Assembly: GCA_029582265.1 (NCBI GenBank)
Contig: CM055820.1
Span: 15,206,622 to 15,270,621 of the forward strand
From: Zoroaster sp. YZ-2022
Lineage: Eukaryota; Echinodermata; Asteroidea; Forcipulatida; Zoroasteridae
Length of the DNA: 64,000 nucleotides
Direction: 5' to 3'
The notes beneath the pieces are model-generated. The model had not been told where the DNA came from and did not search any database. It was given only the letters and a program-made list of their open reading frames with translations. The translations under genes were made by a program, and so were the position numbers. Positions 12,857 through 23,990 of the stretch are shown here, piece by piece (the first letter of the stretch is position 1; every line of letters begins with the position of its first letter).

Positions 12857-14340
12857 ATGAACAAGGCGTCTATGCGACCTTCTAGTCTCCATTTGTCCAG
12901 TAAAAGTGTACCCAAAAACAACATGCCTAAAAAGTTTCGTAAATCCTGTAGGCTGGGTGCCTCAGCAGAAGCCGGCGACCTCGAAACGTCATTTATGTCT
13001 GTGTCACTAGGCAGTGACGAGAGACCCAGCTGGAGACCTCCAGAGAACAGCTAAAGCAGGCAGAGAGAACGTGCGTGCGTGGAGGCCGAGCAGCAAAGGC
13101 AGCAGCACTGACTAACCCGTCGAGGCAAGTGCGCCTCTCTGCCTGGGACACCTCGTCTCAATCTGACAAATCACCGGCGCTCACCGATGACTCCCTGTAC
13201 ACCCAGACCCCCATTGTTCAAGTTCCCAGTCAAGAACATCATGAATGAACTTTTAGACAAACCAGTTTCACCAGCACCCGTGCCCACATCCAAGAAAAAG
13301 AAATTTTTGATGTTCCGCGTTGCTCAGGGCAAGGTGAATTCTAACGGTACAATGGCATGATGGGAAGGATTCATCCGCCCCTTCATGAGCTCTAGCAGAG
13401 GTCTGCGGATGGTCTGCAGGGGAAAAGAAGTTTCGCCCGTCGTCAGCAGCCCAAAAGGGAAAGCTGCTGAATTTGTCTTCCAACAACTTGATCCATCCGC
13501 ACCATTGAGGACTCCCTGACAAACTAGTCGCCGCCTGGGAAAGCCGGTTTGCCGAACGCCTCCCCTTTTTTGGCTTGCTATGTGCTTTGAAAGCAAGAAA
13601 TTTTATGCCTGGGAAAGACAGCCTGACTGGAGGTATGTTGCACATACGCCGCCTAGTGATTCGAGGGTATCCTACAGCAGATGCTGGCAGCACGAGAAAG
13701 CACGCCTCCGTCACTTTCTCAAGGGGCTCCCTGACCAACAAACTGTAAAGTGTCCATTGGAAATGACAAACCCAAAGACATTAGAGGAGCAAGGAGACGG
13801 CTGTGGAAATTTCATGAGTTTGCGGGAAAGCGTAAACCCCGGCTAAAAATTCTCCGTGTCCATGCCGTCCAAGCCCAAACCAAGCCTCCCATCCTCCAAA
13901 GCCCCAGTGCAACAGAGAACTTCGACTTAGTGTTACTCAAAACAAAATGTCTCCAGTTCACAGAGAATATCATTGATCGCCGAAAAACCGGGAATAATAG
14001 TTCGATTACCATAGACAATCGTTCAACCGGCAGGTGAAACAATGCCCCTGATTCCAAAAATAAGAATAGTGCGTACAGTCAAAGGCGACCCAATGTGACC
14101 TGCTATAACTGTGGCGAATCTCGGCCTACTTTGCCAATAGGCCCCCTCAACACGCGGCAAAGAAAGAGCCTGACCGCTACCCAAACCCCCCTCAGGCGGA
14201 AAAAACTAGAAGGGACCGTGCCGCGTCCGGCCTGGCATCGGTCCAACCCTCGTGTGAACACTACATTATCCGAATGGCAGCAGGCAGCCATTTTCTTGTG
14301 GCATGTTCTGCATTTGGGTGCAAACTTGCGGTTTAAATAA
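12857..14340 (+). pseudogene. Gypsy gag-like region
   Basis: A 65-codon frame begins at 12857 and is followed by fragments in shifting frames, which is the position of gag in these elements. At 14101-14112 the motif CYNCGE marks the start of a CCHC zinc knuckle, the RNA-binding motif of retroviral-type nucleocapsid. The second half of the knuckle is lost to mutation. No continuous product is possible. Confidence 0.65.
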
Positions 14341-14420
14341 TGAACTTTTTAGTAGACACAGGGGGCGGCAGTGACCATATTTCCCCAGCGCTTTTTCCAG
14401 CATGATACCCGCCGAAAAAC
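14341..14420 (+). pseudogene. Gypsy aspartic protease fragment
   Basis: NFLVDTGGGSDHISP is encoded from 14342, with the catalytic D-T-G at 14355-14363. This is the active-site loop of the retroviral-type aspartic protease that cleaves the polyprotein. A stop follows within about 20 codons. Confidence 0.75.
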
Positions 14421-15429
14421 GCCCTCAACTTAAGTCCCCACATGAATGTGTAAAACTGGAAACTGCGGAACAATGAATCTTATTGAAGTCGATGGTATTG
14501 CCACCATGGACATTAGTATATGGCGAACAACAATCCAGTGGGACGCGTTTGTTGCCCCATTGAAGCGATGAAGGTTAACTGGCTATGACTTTTTGTATTT
14601 CCTTTTGACTGCATGCCACTTGAGGCACGGCGCGGCATGTATTGGCTTGGCACTTGGGTTGCAGTGGACGGTCGGCGGTTCACCTCCATGTGTAACGGAC
14701 AATTTCAGCTTGAAAGAAAAACACCACCGTACCAGCCTGCAGTGAATGGATTGCAGATAGGGCGAAGGCAGCCCTATAATTTCATAAACTCAGCTCGAAC
14801 TTTGCTGTGGTAGAAGCAGCAGTTAATCAAGAACATTGATCAAAATATCGTGGTCGGTGCAGCTCCCTCGTTGACCCCAGGGTGGCAAGATATCGGTATA
14901 CCTGTCCGGCCCATGGAATCACATCACCAGAGAACATTGAACCCGGGCAGGTACAGTCATTGGACACCTGCATCGATTGAAGAAGGAAGGAAGGAACTCA
15001 TAGATGAACAAGAGAACCGCGGAAACAGATCATCTTCATCGAGCGATGCGCGTATGCAGAGTGCATAGCGTGCATGTAACTCTTCAGTCCTCAGTCGCAC
15101 CCAACGCCCCAAAACCCCGTGGATGCCCCCGAAAATGGTCAGAGAACTCGAAAACTCTATGAGAGTGAGTTTAAAAATCTCTCCTCTCCTCAACAAAAAT
15201 CATTGGCGGAACTTTGACCTTAATAAGGCATGTGAACACTCTTCAAAGTCCGCTGAGGACTTGGGCCGAACAACGGCAGTTGAGCACGCCATTATGGACA
15301 CCGGTGACGCCGCTGCCCCATACGTCAGCCGCCCAGACGCCGCCCCAAAAAAGCATTTCAGGGCGAGTGAAGAGAAAATACTGAAAGCCAACTGAAGGCA
15401 GGGTGATAAGAATCAACATCCCCTGGGGC

Positions 15430-16560
15430 TTCACCTAATGGTTTTTGTGCGAAAAAAAGATGGGCACGACACGCCCGTGTCGACTACCGAAAGTTAAATA
15501 ACGTAACGCGCCGTGACGTGCATACCCGTTACCACGGATTGATGACTGGTTCTAGATTGCCCCTGCAGTGTGAGCCAAAGATTTTCAGCACCCTTGGATC
15601 TGCGCAGTCAGGCTACTGGCAGATTAAGATGAAAGAGGAAGACCGTCCTAAAACCCGCGTTCGTGACCCGTGGTGGCCTCATACGAATACCATCACTATG
15701 CCATTTGACTTTAACGCGCCGAGTACGTCTCGAGCGTTGCATGGAACTTGTGTTTAAAGGGGTTACAGTGGAAAACCTTGTTGATATATCTTGATGACGT
15801 CATCATCATATCCCTCAACATTCTCAAGAGCACATACAACGTCTTGAAGAAGTTTTGAAACGGTTCGGAAACGCCGGTTTGAAACTAAACCGAGCAAGTG
15901 TGAGCTCTTCCGTGATGAAGTTCTTTTTCTGGGTCACACCATAACCCAGGATGTGCGCGTTAAACCCAGATCCGCAGCAAGGGTTGCTGCAGTTCAAGAC
16001 TGCTGGCCGACACCCAAGAATATCACTCGATGTACGCTCGTTTCTTGACTCTGTTCTGCATTTATCGTCACTGATTTATAGCGAAGTTCTCGACGATAGC
16101 CAGTCAACCTTTAAATCGTCTGTTAGAGGCCGGATGATATTTAAGCGGACCCCTGACTGTCAAAACCGCGTTCGAAACATTGAGCCGCACTGACAGGTGA
16201 TGAACTTATGTCGTACCCTCGATAACGACGGATTCTTTTCATTGATCGATACTGTATGCATCGGATACCGGTATCGGCGCTACAATTCCTTCGTCACAAA
16301 TTCAGTGGTGCGAACGAACACCAGAAGAGAGTTGAAGCAGCGACCGATAGCGTATGCCAGCCGGTCGATGACTAAAACCCTCAACGGCGATACTGTACGA
16401 CGAGACGTGAACTACTCGCTATTGTTACGTTTGTACAGTATTTAGGCACTACTTCCCGGGGCGGTTCCTGGATCTCGCACAGACCACAGTGCTTTTGAGA
16501 TGGATAATGACATTCAAAGATCCAGTTGATCAAATGGGTCGATGACTAGCCAGATTATGG
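15430..16560 (+). pseudogene. Gypsy reverse transcriptase and RNase H
   Basis: Recognisable blocks in varying frames are VFVRKKDG (15438), YWQIKM (15615), YLDD catalytic motif at 15787-15798 followed by VIIIS, then FLGHTI near 15928. RNase H is marked by RPIAYASRSMTK near 16340 and a DHSAL-like block near 16480. The order and spacing match Gypsy pol. Frameshifts between almost every block show it is not functional. Confidence 0.88.
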
Positions 16561-17739
16561 CCCAGTTTGACTTTAAGAGATTGAACACCGCAGGCAGGAA
16601 AGAAGAAACATGGCAATGCAGATGCCTCCCTCGGGGTGCCGTATGATCCTGACGAGTGCCCGCTAAGCTACGACAGGTAGAAACCATCCTCACTGAACTA
16701 CCCAGTGTGGTTGTGGACAAGTGTGTCACTAAGAGTGAACTGTGGTCCTGATTTCAACAAAGTCGACGACGTAATCCCCTATCGACCAGACGAGATTCAC
16801 TGCTACCTCTGCAGACAAGGTAGAATCCCCAGAACACTCCCGAAATTGTCAAATCTTCATGCAAATGAAGACTCCCAGGATGTTTTGATTTAATATACGT
16901 CCCAGGTCCCGAACTTTTATCTGAAGCGACTGGAAAAGTTCAGCCTATTCCCCCTTCGCGACAGTTCTCATACTGATGGCAACAGTGGTACACACCTCTT
17001 TGTGTTATTTGCAAACTCGGCAACTGTATTTGGCGTCAGTGCGGTACCAGTTATTAACGACATGCGGGTATCGACTTCCGTCGGCTGCCGTTTTGCAAAC
17101 ACAGCTGAGGAAGTTCCCGGACAAGCCGTATTGTCCAACGCCCTCGCCAGGGTTATTGCAACAAGATGTGATGTCAAAGTCAGCAGAAAACCTCTCCGAA
17201 ACTAGCACATGTTAACGGTGATAAACAGGATGAACCAGAGCGAAGTGGGACATGAACTGTATCACACGCCCTGCGCCCCCAGACAAGGGCGCGCGCTTTA
17301 GCCGGTTTTAATGTACCGGGTCAACTTAGAACTATCCTACTTCACCCAAAGATCAAAATCCACGATAGTGACCTGTTCAACGTACATGTAATTCTTGGCA
17401 TGCACGACGATGCCGGTTCAAATGCTGGTCAGCAACAAGACACACCCGGGTGAACGGTTACCTCCCTTCCGATCGAAATCGCCAAATGCAGAGAACTGGA
17501 TCCCAGATATTGGGCGTAATATTGGATTGGTTAGATAAACCCTCCAGCGGCCAGGAAGAGACTTGGCCGCCAGTCAAAGTCCAGCAAACCCGAAAACTCT
17601 GGTTGTTATGGCCCAATACTTATCGTCCGAAACGGGCTGTCCTACTACAAGACAAGATGGGTAATTACGGACAAACTCAATCATACTCTGCAGTTGTTGG
17701 TACCAAAAGAGCGTAAGACACCATCTTTATGAGCAACGC

Positions 17740-18800
17740 ATGCATGCTGTACATCCGCCCACCTCGGTGTAAAGAAAACTGTTCACAAGACAAAACGCAC
17801 TTTACTGGTACCGGCTGAAAGAATCAGTCCGAATTGATAAGAAAAATGTGTAAAGTGAGCCCGAAGCCAAGCGGCCACACAAACACCACGAGCCTCCCCT
17901 TCAAGACTATAGAGTTGGCGCACCCCGGATAGAGACTGGTAACCGATATCCTTGGCCCTCAGCCAATTAGTGAGCAGGGTAATCGATACATCTTGCTCTG
18001 TTGGTGACCAGTTCTCGAAATGGATGGAAAGCTTCATGCCATCCCTGACCAGACAGCAGAGACACAGTTGCCTACAAAATAGTCTATGAATTTATCTCAC
18101 GATTTGGTGTCCCCTTGATCTGCTATCTGTATCTCAGACCAAGGCAGAAACTATGAATCTAATTTTGTTCGTCTCCGTTTGTAAGCTGTTAGAGAGATAA
18201 ACAAAACATCGAACATCGTTCCTTATCATCCATCGGCCAACGGCCAAGCTGTTAGGAAAAATTTAACCAAGTCCTTGTAGAACATGATTTCAGCTACGTT
18301 GATGATAACCAAAGAAAACTGGGACATTCATCTCCTCTTCTAACATCAGCATATAGAAAAGGCCAGCACGAGACGACTGGTTACTTCCTGAATATGCTTA
18401 TGCTTGGTCGCGAGACCTGCCGCGCCCATCGACTTAATGTTTGCGGCTCCACCCCAAGATGAAGTCCATCCCCAAATGAGTGTGTGTACGTCATTGCACT
18501 GAAAGAGAGGATGACCATGGTCCATCATATAGTCCGTGAACACCTTTGGTCTTAAGCCAGTCAACGACAGAAAGAGAGACCACGACACAAGAATTTCACA
18601 TCACAACTACGCAGTTGGTGCTCTTGTGTATTTTATGACAGCACCAAGACGTACGGGTCTTTCCCCTCTAAAACTGAAAAAAGGTTAAATGGATAGGACC
18701 TTGCATCATTGAACGAACACTAAGCGATTTACTCATTTTGTGCACCCCTTATAAACAGAGAGTGAAAACCAAAGTTTTACATCATGACATCGTTTAAAAC
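17740..18800 (+). pseudogene. Gypsy integrase
   Basis: HLGVKKTVHK near 17760 is the start of the zinc-binding N-terminal domain, followed by the degraded catalytic core. EFISRFGVP at 18088-18114 and the NIVPYHPSANGQ-like block near 18210-18245 are characteristic of the retroviral integrase core (DDE class), which inserts the cDNA. A weak C-terminal region extends to about 18800. Stops and frameshifts occur throughout. Confidence 0.85.
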
Positions 18801-19637
18801 GATACTTCAGCTGACGATGTGCCACCAAGGATGAAGGACATACAAACTTTTGAAAGAAACGTCAGCGGGACCCAGCCGTCCATAATACTGACACACGCGA
18901 TCCCCAGACCATCAGTACGAGTTCTGATGATTCCTTCCCAACCACCCAAGAATGACCATCGCCCCTCCGTCATCCATCACGGTGTACCATCGAACATTGC
19001 CCCTCCCACAAGAAGAAGCCAACGTACAACGCGCACACCAGCCAGGCTTTCTTACTTAGCTCCTTCACCGATATTGCTTGCATATTTGACCCTCAGGTCA
19101 AGGAACCTGTAGTAAACAAACAGAGCAGAGCATGGCGACTCCATTCATTCATAAATTTGCAGCCCCTGACTGTACACTTACCAAGAATGTGTGCGGTTGT
19201 AATCTGATATGACTGTATAGTGAGTCTAGTAAGGAGGAGACCCGCCATGACAGCGTCCGAATTGTAATTGTACATGTACACGGTACATGCATGTAACTGT
19301 ATATGAGAATACGGGGTCAGTTTAAGTTTTCCGTAGATTATCGATTTAATTACATACCATTAATTGCCTCAGACGTTTTTTATGTAGTTCGTAGACCAAA
19401 AATACAAAAAGTGACACTTGATGAACCATTTTTGAACTCTAAGATTATGCCTCGTCGAATGAACTCCTTATGACTTTTGTTTTCATCAGCACGACATCGC
19501 GTGCAGCTGATTCACCATGTGATCATCTAAGAACTTAACCTTTTATTTTAAGGAACAGTAATATTGTTATTGTTTTCGATACGATTTTAACTCTATTTCC
19601 ATGTTAACGCAAAACGAGGATTGCGTTTTGAAACCAC

Positions 19638-19647
19638 AGGGGAAGAA
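19638..19647 (+). promoter_or_regulatory. Polypurine tract
   Basis: The purine run AGGGGAAGAA sits immediately before the 3' LTR. This is where plus-strand DNA synthesis is primed in LTR elements. Confidence 0.75.
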
Positions 19648-20919
19648 TAGTACATGAATCTACCCTTTGATTTTGATAACATAGCAGCACCTCTTTTAGG
19701 TAGTTCACTTCTTCCTCTTCCAATATTTTGGCTCCTACGATGCAATTTCAAGCAGTCTAAGTCCCAGGGGTTGTTTCCCCCGGACCTCGATTAGTCCGCT
19801 ATGCGGAATATGCAATCCATACAAGGCTACGCGCTACTTTTGCTCATGCATAATGCAACACCAGCGAGAGCCCTGTGTGTGTGCAAAAGCACACCCCTCC
19901 CGCCACGTGTGGTTTGAGCCGTCCTTGGACTTAGCTCCATTCTATCTCTGAATACTTTCTCGAGTCCACCCTTTCACACCGAACACGGTTCGTGGTGAAC
20001 CACGGCCAAACAGTCACCGTGTGACTGTCCTGCTCAGTCATTAGCCGTGGCCTGCGTGTAGTGCTCCCTACCCAAGCACAGCCGCTGTTCCCTCATGCAC
20101 TAATAGTTTAGCATCCAAGCAAATAGTTTAAGCACCCCAGTGTCATTTTCCTTTGAAAACACGCTCAAGGTTGACACTTCACTCTACCCCTCGTCAAATA
20201 CCTTACCTTATATGGAACAAGGACCTGTTGTATACCCTGATTTTGCACACGTTTCTACCCTTAGACGCGGGAAGCCAAGCTTTCTCATTGGCTGACAAAC
20301 GTTAAAGTAGGCTTATGTTTTATTCATTCCTAGGCCCCAGATTTCTACATAATCCCCCTAGATTTCCTGATCTCAGCGAGAAGTGCGGTTCCGAATGAAA
20401 TCTATGCGACTCGATCCGATCCACGGCGACAGCGATATACCATCCTATTACAGTGCAGTGCCCCGTTCAGGTGCCGAAACCAATGGTGCAGGGCGTCGAT
20501 ATGGCCATTGGTCCACCTACCTGTAGCTATGCGGTCTGATACAACCTCTGGCCCCGTCCAGACACCCCGTGTAGTCAAGCCCCGGTGGTCCTCTGTCGTA
20601 GAGACCAGACCAGCCGCCCGTCTCGGTATATAGCAGTGCCCGTCCCGTATGCCGGAGTGACAAGCCGCATGAACGAACGATGGTCCCCACCGGACTGTAC
20701 CGCAATAGTTGGTATTTGCACCCACTCCGGGAACTTAGCACAAGTATATAAGTTAACTATTGACATGTACCTATACGCTACCACTCCTGTCATATGCTAC
20801 TAGTGCCACATTGTTAAATAGATGTTAATAATAAAAAACCAACCTATTGATTGAGATTGTCACAACAAAGCTGTTTTCCGACTATTATTTGTTGACCCAC
20901 GAAAGTGGGGAATGCAACA
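19648..20919 (+). repeat. 3' LTR of the Gypsy element
   Basis: This copy of the LTR runs to GAATGCAACA at 20919 and carries AATAAA at 20830-20835. It has many one- to several-base indels relative to the 5' copy. GAAT follows directly as target duplication. Confidence 0.9.
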
Positions 20920-20963
20920 GAATATTTATCGATAGCATCGTGTGCCAATAATATACCGGAATT

Positions 20964-21010
20964 ATTATTTTCCACAGTCAAAAGTTTGTTATCGTTATTG
21001 TTATATTATA
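20964..21010. repeat. Left arm of a 46 bp inverted repeat
   Basis: The sequence from ATTATTTTCCACAGTC to TTGTTATATTATT here recurs inverted at 22616-22661 with about one inserted base. The arms enclose 1.6 kb containing two LINE 3' ends. Confidence 0.7.
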
Positions 21011-21340
21011 ATAATATGGCTTTTGTATAGCGCGTACAAATCCATCACGTAGTGACGCTCATGGCGCTCAACAAAAATTAAAATGTAATAGAGTGTAAAC
21101 AGATTGAGTAATTGTTTGAAAGAACTGGTTGAAGAAGCTTGACGAAGGAAGACAGAAGACGGTTCCAAAGTAGAAATAAAATAGGGAAAAGCTGTGGTCA
21201 CCCCAAGAGCGTAGCGATCTGGGAACTTGAAGAAGGAGGAGTCTGATGATCTGAGTCTGCGTTGCTGGTCTATCACGCAGTCCATGGCTCCTCACCAGTT
21301 TATATACAGAATTAAAGCAGGCATACAAACCTCCAGGCTA
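21001..21340 (-). mobile_element. 3' end of a CR1/L2-type LINE
   Basis: Minus-strand frames 21001-21285 and 21068-21328 together carry the C-terminal RT signature. RRLRSSDSSFFKFP is followed by an AFP...TLEPS stretch replacing the usual LWN-LP motif, then LRQASSTSSFKQLL. The frame changes near 21190. An ATAATAAT tail at 21003-21015 marks the 3' end. It starts only 80 bp after the Gypsy element. Confidence 0.75.
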
Positions 21341-21349
21341 TTTTTAACA

Positions 21350-22610
21350 TTTGGCGACAAGGATTAAAGAACTAAAATTGTGACATGGCGTCTGCCAGAG
21401 GATATGCTCCATTTCCTACAAGAGCCCACAGAGCCACTATTGCTGTGAAAACAGTGGGTTTCCTGGTTTAAACTTACTCATAGCTGTTTTCGAAGCCATG
21501 TTTTTTTACAACAGGAAATCACATGATACACAATAATAATAATAATAATACGAAGATTTTTAAAGCGCACTTGCCATGGCCTCAAGCGCGAAACAAAGAA
21601 AAAACATGAATACAAACAATATACATTATTGATAGCATAGGAAAAAAAAAAAAAAAAACATACGCGGGACCAAAATTTCCAATATACAAAGTATTGTGGC
21701 TGTGAGAGGCCTCACAAATAGGCAAACGTTCATACCCCTATGTGAAAAGTTTGCAGAAATCAACCAATCCAGCAATTTTGGCTGCAATTGGATATCGTTT
21801 CATATCAAAAACAAAAACAAAAACACACAAAAAAACTTAAAATGCTGACGCTCGGGTCTGAGGCGACGCGCGCGGAGCTGGAACGAGAGCCATTTTGTTT
21901 TACTATTATTTATTTTGCTTGAGGCCTATAGGAGGTGCGATACGAATTTAATGAAAACACACAAAAGAGCTTTTGTTACTGCACTGCCTCGGCGTGGAAG
22001 GGCAACTCATTTTTTTTCACTTCTCCGCCACAGAGGGACCAAGTTATTTGAATTTACTTTACAGATCCTGCAGGAACAGTTCCAACCTTCATTACCGTGG
22101 TGGCCGAAAGATACCTGCCCTGACAACGTTGGTGAGCAGGTTGGTACAAAAACAGAAAAAATGAAATTTTTACGAAGCGTATAACCGCTACATGATTTTT
22201 TTTTTTTAAACTCACTCTTATTGTGTATGTACACGATCAGTAGCACCTGAAGCTGGAATTTTGTTTCCCCATGGGCATGCTACATTTTATAAAAAGAAGT
22301 ATAACAAGAAGGGCAACAGGAAGAGAGTAAAATATGACCCCAAGTCTTGTCTACAGAGGAGTTCTATATGAGTGTGTAAGAGGTACAAGGGATGGGAGTT
22401 CAGGAGACTCAAGCGCCCATCCAAAGTTTTCCACTATTCCACTCACTTTACTATTTTACGGTGTTGCGTATGCATGCATGGGTGCTGATGCGTTTCCTGA
22501 TAAATGAAAACAAAGGATACTCTACTCAATGTTATGTTTCTAAGAATGCTTATATAAACAACTCAATCCGTTTTATATCTATAAAATATCTAATTTTACT
22601 CTAGCTTTAA
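21350..22610. other. Unassigned region with a second LINE tail
   Basis: Apart from the LINE tail at 21538-21660, no gene is recognised. 21915-22184 holds a plus-strand open frame of 89 codons with no recognisable domain. Confidence 0.45.
21538..21660 (-). mobile_element. Short 3' fragment of a LINE with AAT tail
   Basis: After an AAT microsatellite, the sequence from CAAGCGCGAAACAAAG to TGATAGCATAGG nearly repeats 27125-27183. There it adjoins a minus-strand LINE coding end. This copy is therefore a strongly 5' truncated member of the same family, with the AAT run as its tail and an A19-type tract at 21640-21658. Confidence 0.6.
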
Positions 22611-22615
22611 ATATC

Positions 22616-22661
22616 AATAATATAACAATAACGATAACAAACTTTGACTGTGGAAAACAAT
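22616..22661. repeat. Right arm of the 46 bp inverted repeat
   Basis: This is the reverse complement of 20964-21010. Just outside it, AAAATATCTAATTTTAC occurs twice in direct orientation (22583 and 22684), about 100 bp apart. Confidence 0.7.
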
Positions 22662-22756
22662 ACCACTACATTATTAATTCACAAAATATCTAATTTTACC
22701 CTAGCTTAAACAAAATACCTGTCAAAAGCAATCAACAACCAGTCCATGCCCATACC

Positions 22757-22918
22757 ACGCCTTGATTTCTGCAACTCCTTTTTGTAAGCCTCCCACAACA
22801 ACGCCTCCAGAATTCTGCTGCCAGACTTCATACTCTCACCAAGAAAACCTGTCTCATAACACCTGTTCTCAAACCTCCACTGGCTGCCTGTTCAGGAAAC
22901 GCATCACCTTCAGGAGTG
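22757..22918 (+). mobile_element. L2-type LINE RT fragment
   Basis: Plus-strand frames here read RLDFCNSF, then RLQNSAARL, then ITPVLK and LHWLPV-like remnants. That is the block order near the end of L2/CR1 reverse transcriptases. It is a fragment of about 160 bp with frameshifts, and a SINE follows directly. Confidence 0.6.
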
Positions 22919-23095
22919 TCGTGGCCGAGCGGTCTAGCGCACCGAACTCAAGTTCTGGTGTTGCCAGCAGCAGGGTGTGGTTCGAGTTCCCGGTCGCATA
23001 CACTTGTGTCCTGGCAAAGGTACGAACCAGCAATTGCTTCGTCCTTCGGATGGGACGCAAGTCGTAGGTCCTGTGTTGTATAATGCGTAAAGTGG
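22916..23095 (+). repeat. tRNA-Leu-like SINE, copy 1
   Basis: GTGTCGTGGCCGAGCGGTC resembles the 5' half of tRNA-Leu with its A box (TGGCCGAGCGG). GGTTCGAGTTCCC at 22979-22991 is the B box of a type-2 tRNA with a long variable arm. A non-tRNA body containing CTTCGTCCTTCGGATGGGAC follows to about 23095. This is the structure of a tRNA-derived SINE transcribed by RNA polymerase III. Confidence 0.8.
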
Positions 23096-23229
23096 ATTGT
23101 CGTGCGGTCTGAGTAGCACTGAACTCAAGTCCTGGTGTTGCCAGCAGCAGAGTGTGGGTTCGAGCCCCGGCTGTGACACCTGTGTCCTTGAGCAAGACAT
23201 TTCTAACCATAATTGTTTCTCTCCACCCA
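23096..23229 (+). repeat. tRNA-Leu-like SINE, copy 2 (cut by gap)
   Basis: A second copy follows head-to-tail, with a degraded A box and a clear B box GGTTCGAGCCCCGG (23157-23170). Its body begins TGTGTCCTTGAGCAAGACA and runs into the N gap at 23230. Confidence 0.75.
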
Positions 23230-23729
23230 NNNNNNNNNNNNNNNNNNNNNNNNNNNNNNNNNNNNNNNNNNNNNNNNNNNNNNNNNNNNNNNNNNNNNNN
23301 NNNNNNNNNNNNNNNNNNNNNNNNNNNNNNNNNNNNNNNNNNNNNNNNNNNNNNNNNNNNNNNNNNNNNNNNNNNNNNNNNNNNNNNNNNNNNNNNNNNN
23401 NNNNNNNNNNNNNNNNNNNNNNNNNNNNNNNNNNNNNNNNNNNNNNNNNNNNNNNNNNNNNNNNNNNNNNNNNNNNNNNNNNNNNNNNNNNNNNNNNNNN
23501 NNNNNNNNNNNNNNNNNNNNNNNNNNNNNNNNNNNNNNNNNNNNNNNNNNNNNNNNNNNNNNNNNNNNNNNNNNNNNNNNNNNNNNNNNNNNNNNNNNNN
23601 NNNNNNNNNNNNNNNNNNNNNNNNNNNNNNNNNNNNNNNNNNNNNNNNNNNNNNNNNNNNNNNNNNNNNNNNNNNNNNNNNNNNNNNNNNNNNNNNNNNN
23701 NNNNNNNNNNNNNNNNNNNNNNNNNNNNN
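23230..23729. other. Assembly gap, 500 N
   Basis: There are exactly 500 undetermined bases, the same length as the second gap. The length is therefore a placeholder rather than a measured size. Confidence 0.98.
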
Positions 23730-23770
23730 CAAAAGGAAATTGTTTTAACCTCAAACGTATTACAATAAAA

Positions 23771-23990
23771 AATGTAGTTGAAATAAAATCCACAACTGGA
23801 GATGCATCAATGCCATAAATATGTAACGGAATTAAAATCATTAACTGAAGATACATTTGTTTACTCATAACAATGTAGTGGTATAAAACCTATAACTCAA
23901 GATACATCTGTTTGCCATAAATACCGTATAATGGAAATTAAATGAACTTGAGATACAATTGTTTTGCCATAAAAGTAATAGAAACATGAT
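23771..23990. repeat. About 53 bp tandem repeat, four units
   Basis: Successive units share the skeleton AACTSAAGATACATYTGTTT plus GCCATAAAT, preceded by a GGAATTAAAA-like word. Units lie near 23771, 23818, 23871 and 23925 and have diverged. The array begins within 45 bp of the gap. Confidence 0.7.

Larger units (their letters stand above)
11398..20919 (+). mobile_element. Ty3/Gypsy LTR retrotransposon, complete but decayed
   Basis: Two near-identical LTRs flank an interior with gag zinc knuckle, protease, reverse transcriptase, RNase H and integrase in the order PR-RT-RH-IN, which defines Ty3/Gypsy. A primer-binding site follows the left LTR and a polypurine tract precedes the right one. 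GAAT occurs at 11394-11397 and again at 20920-20923 as target duplication. The interior is full of frameshifts and stops, and the LTRs differ by many small indels. The copy therefore cannot encode its proteins and is probably old. Confidence 0.93.

Noticed and set aside
22869..23868. Long open frames across undetermined bases
   Set aside because: They exist only because the N run contains no stop codons. The same applies to frames over 41568-42120.
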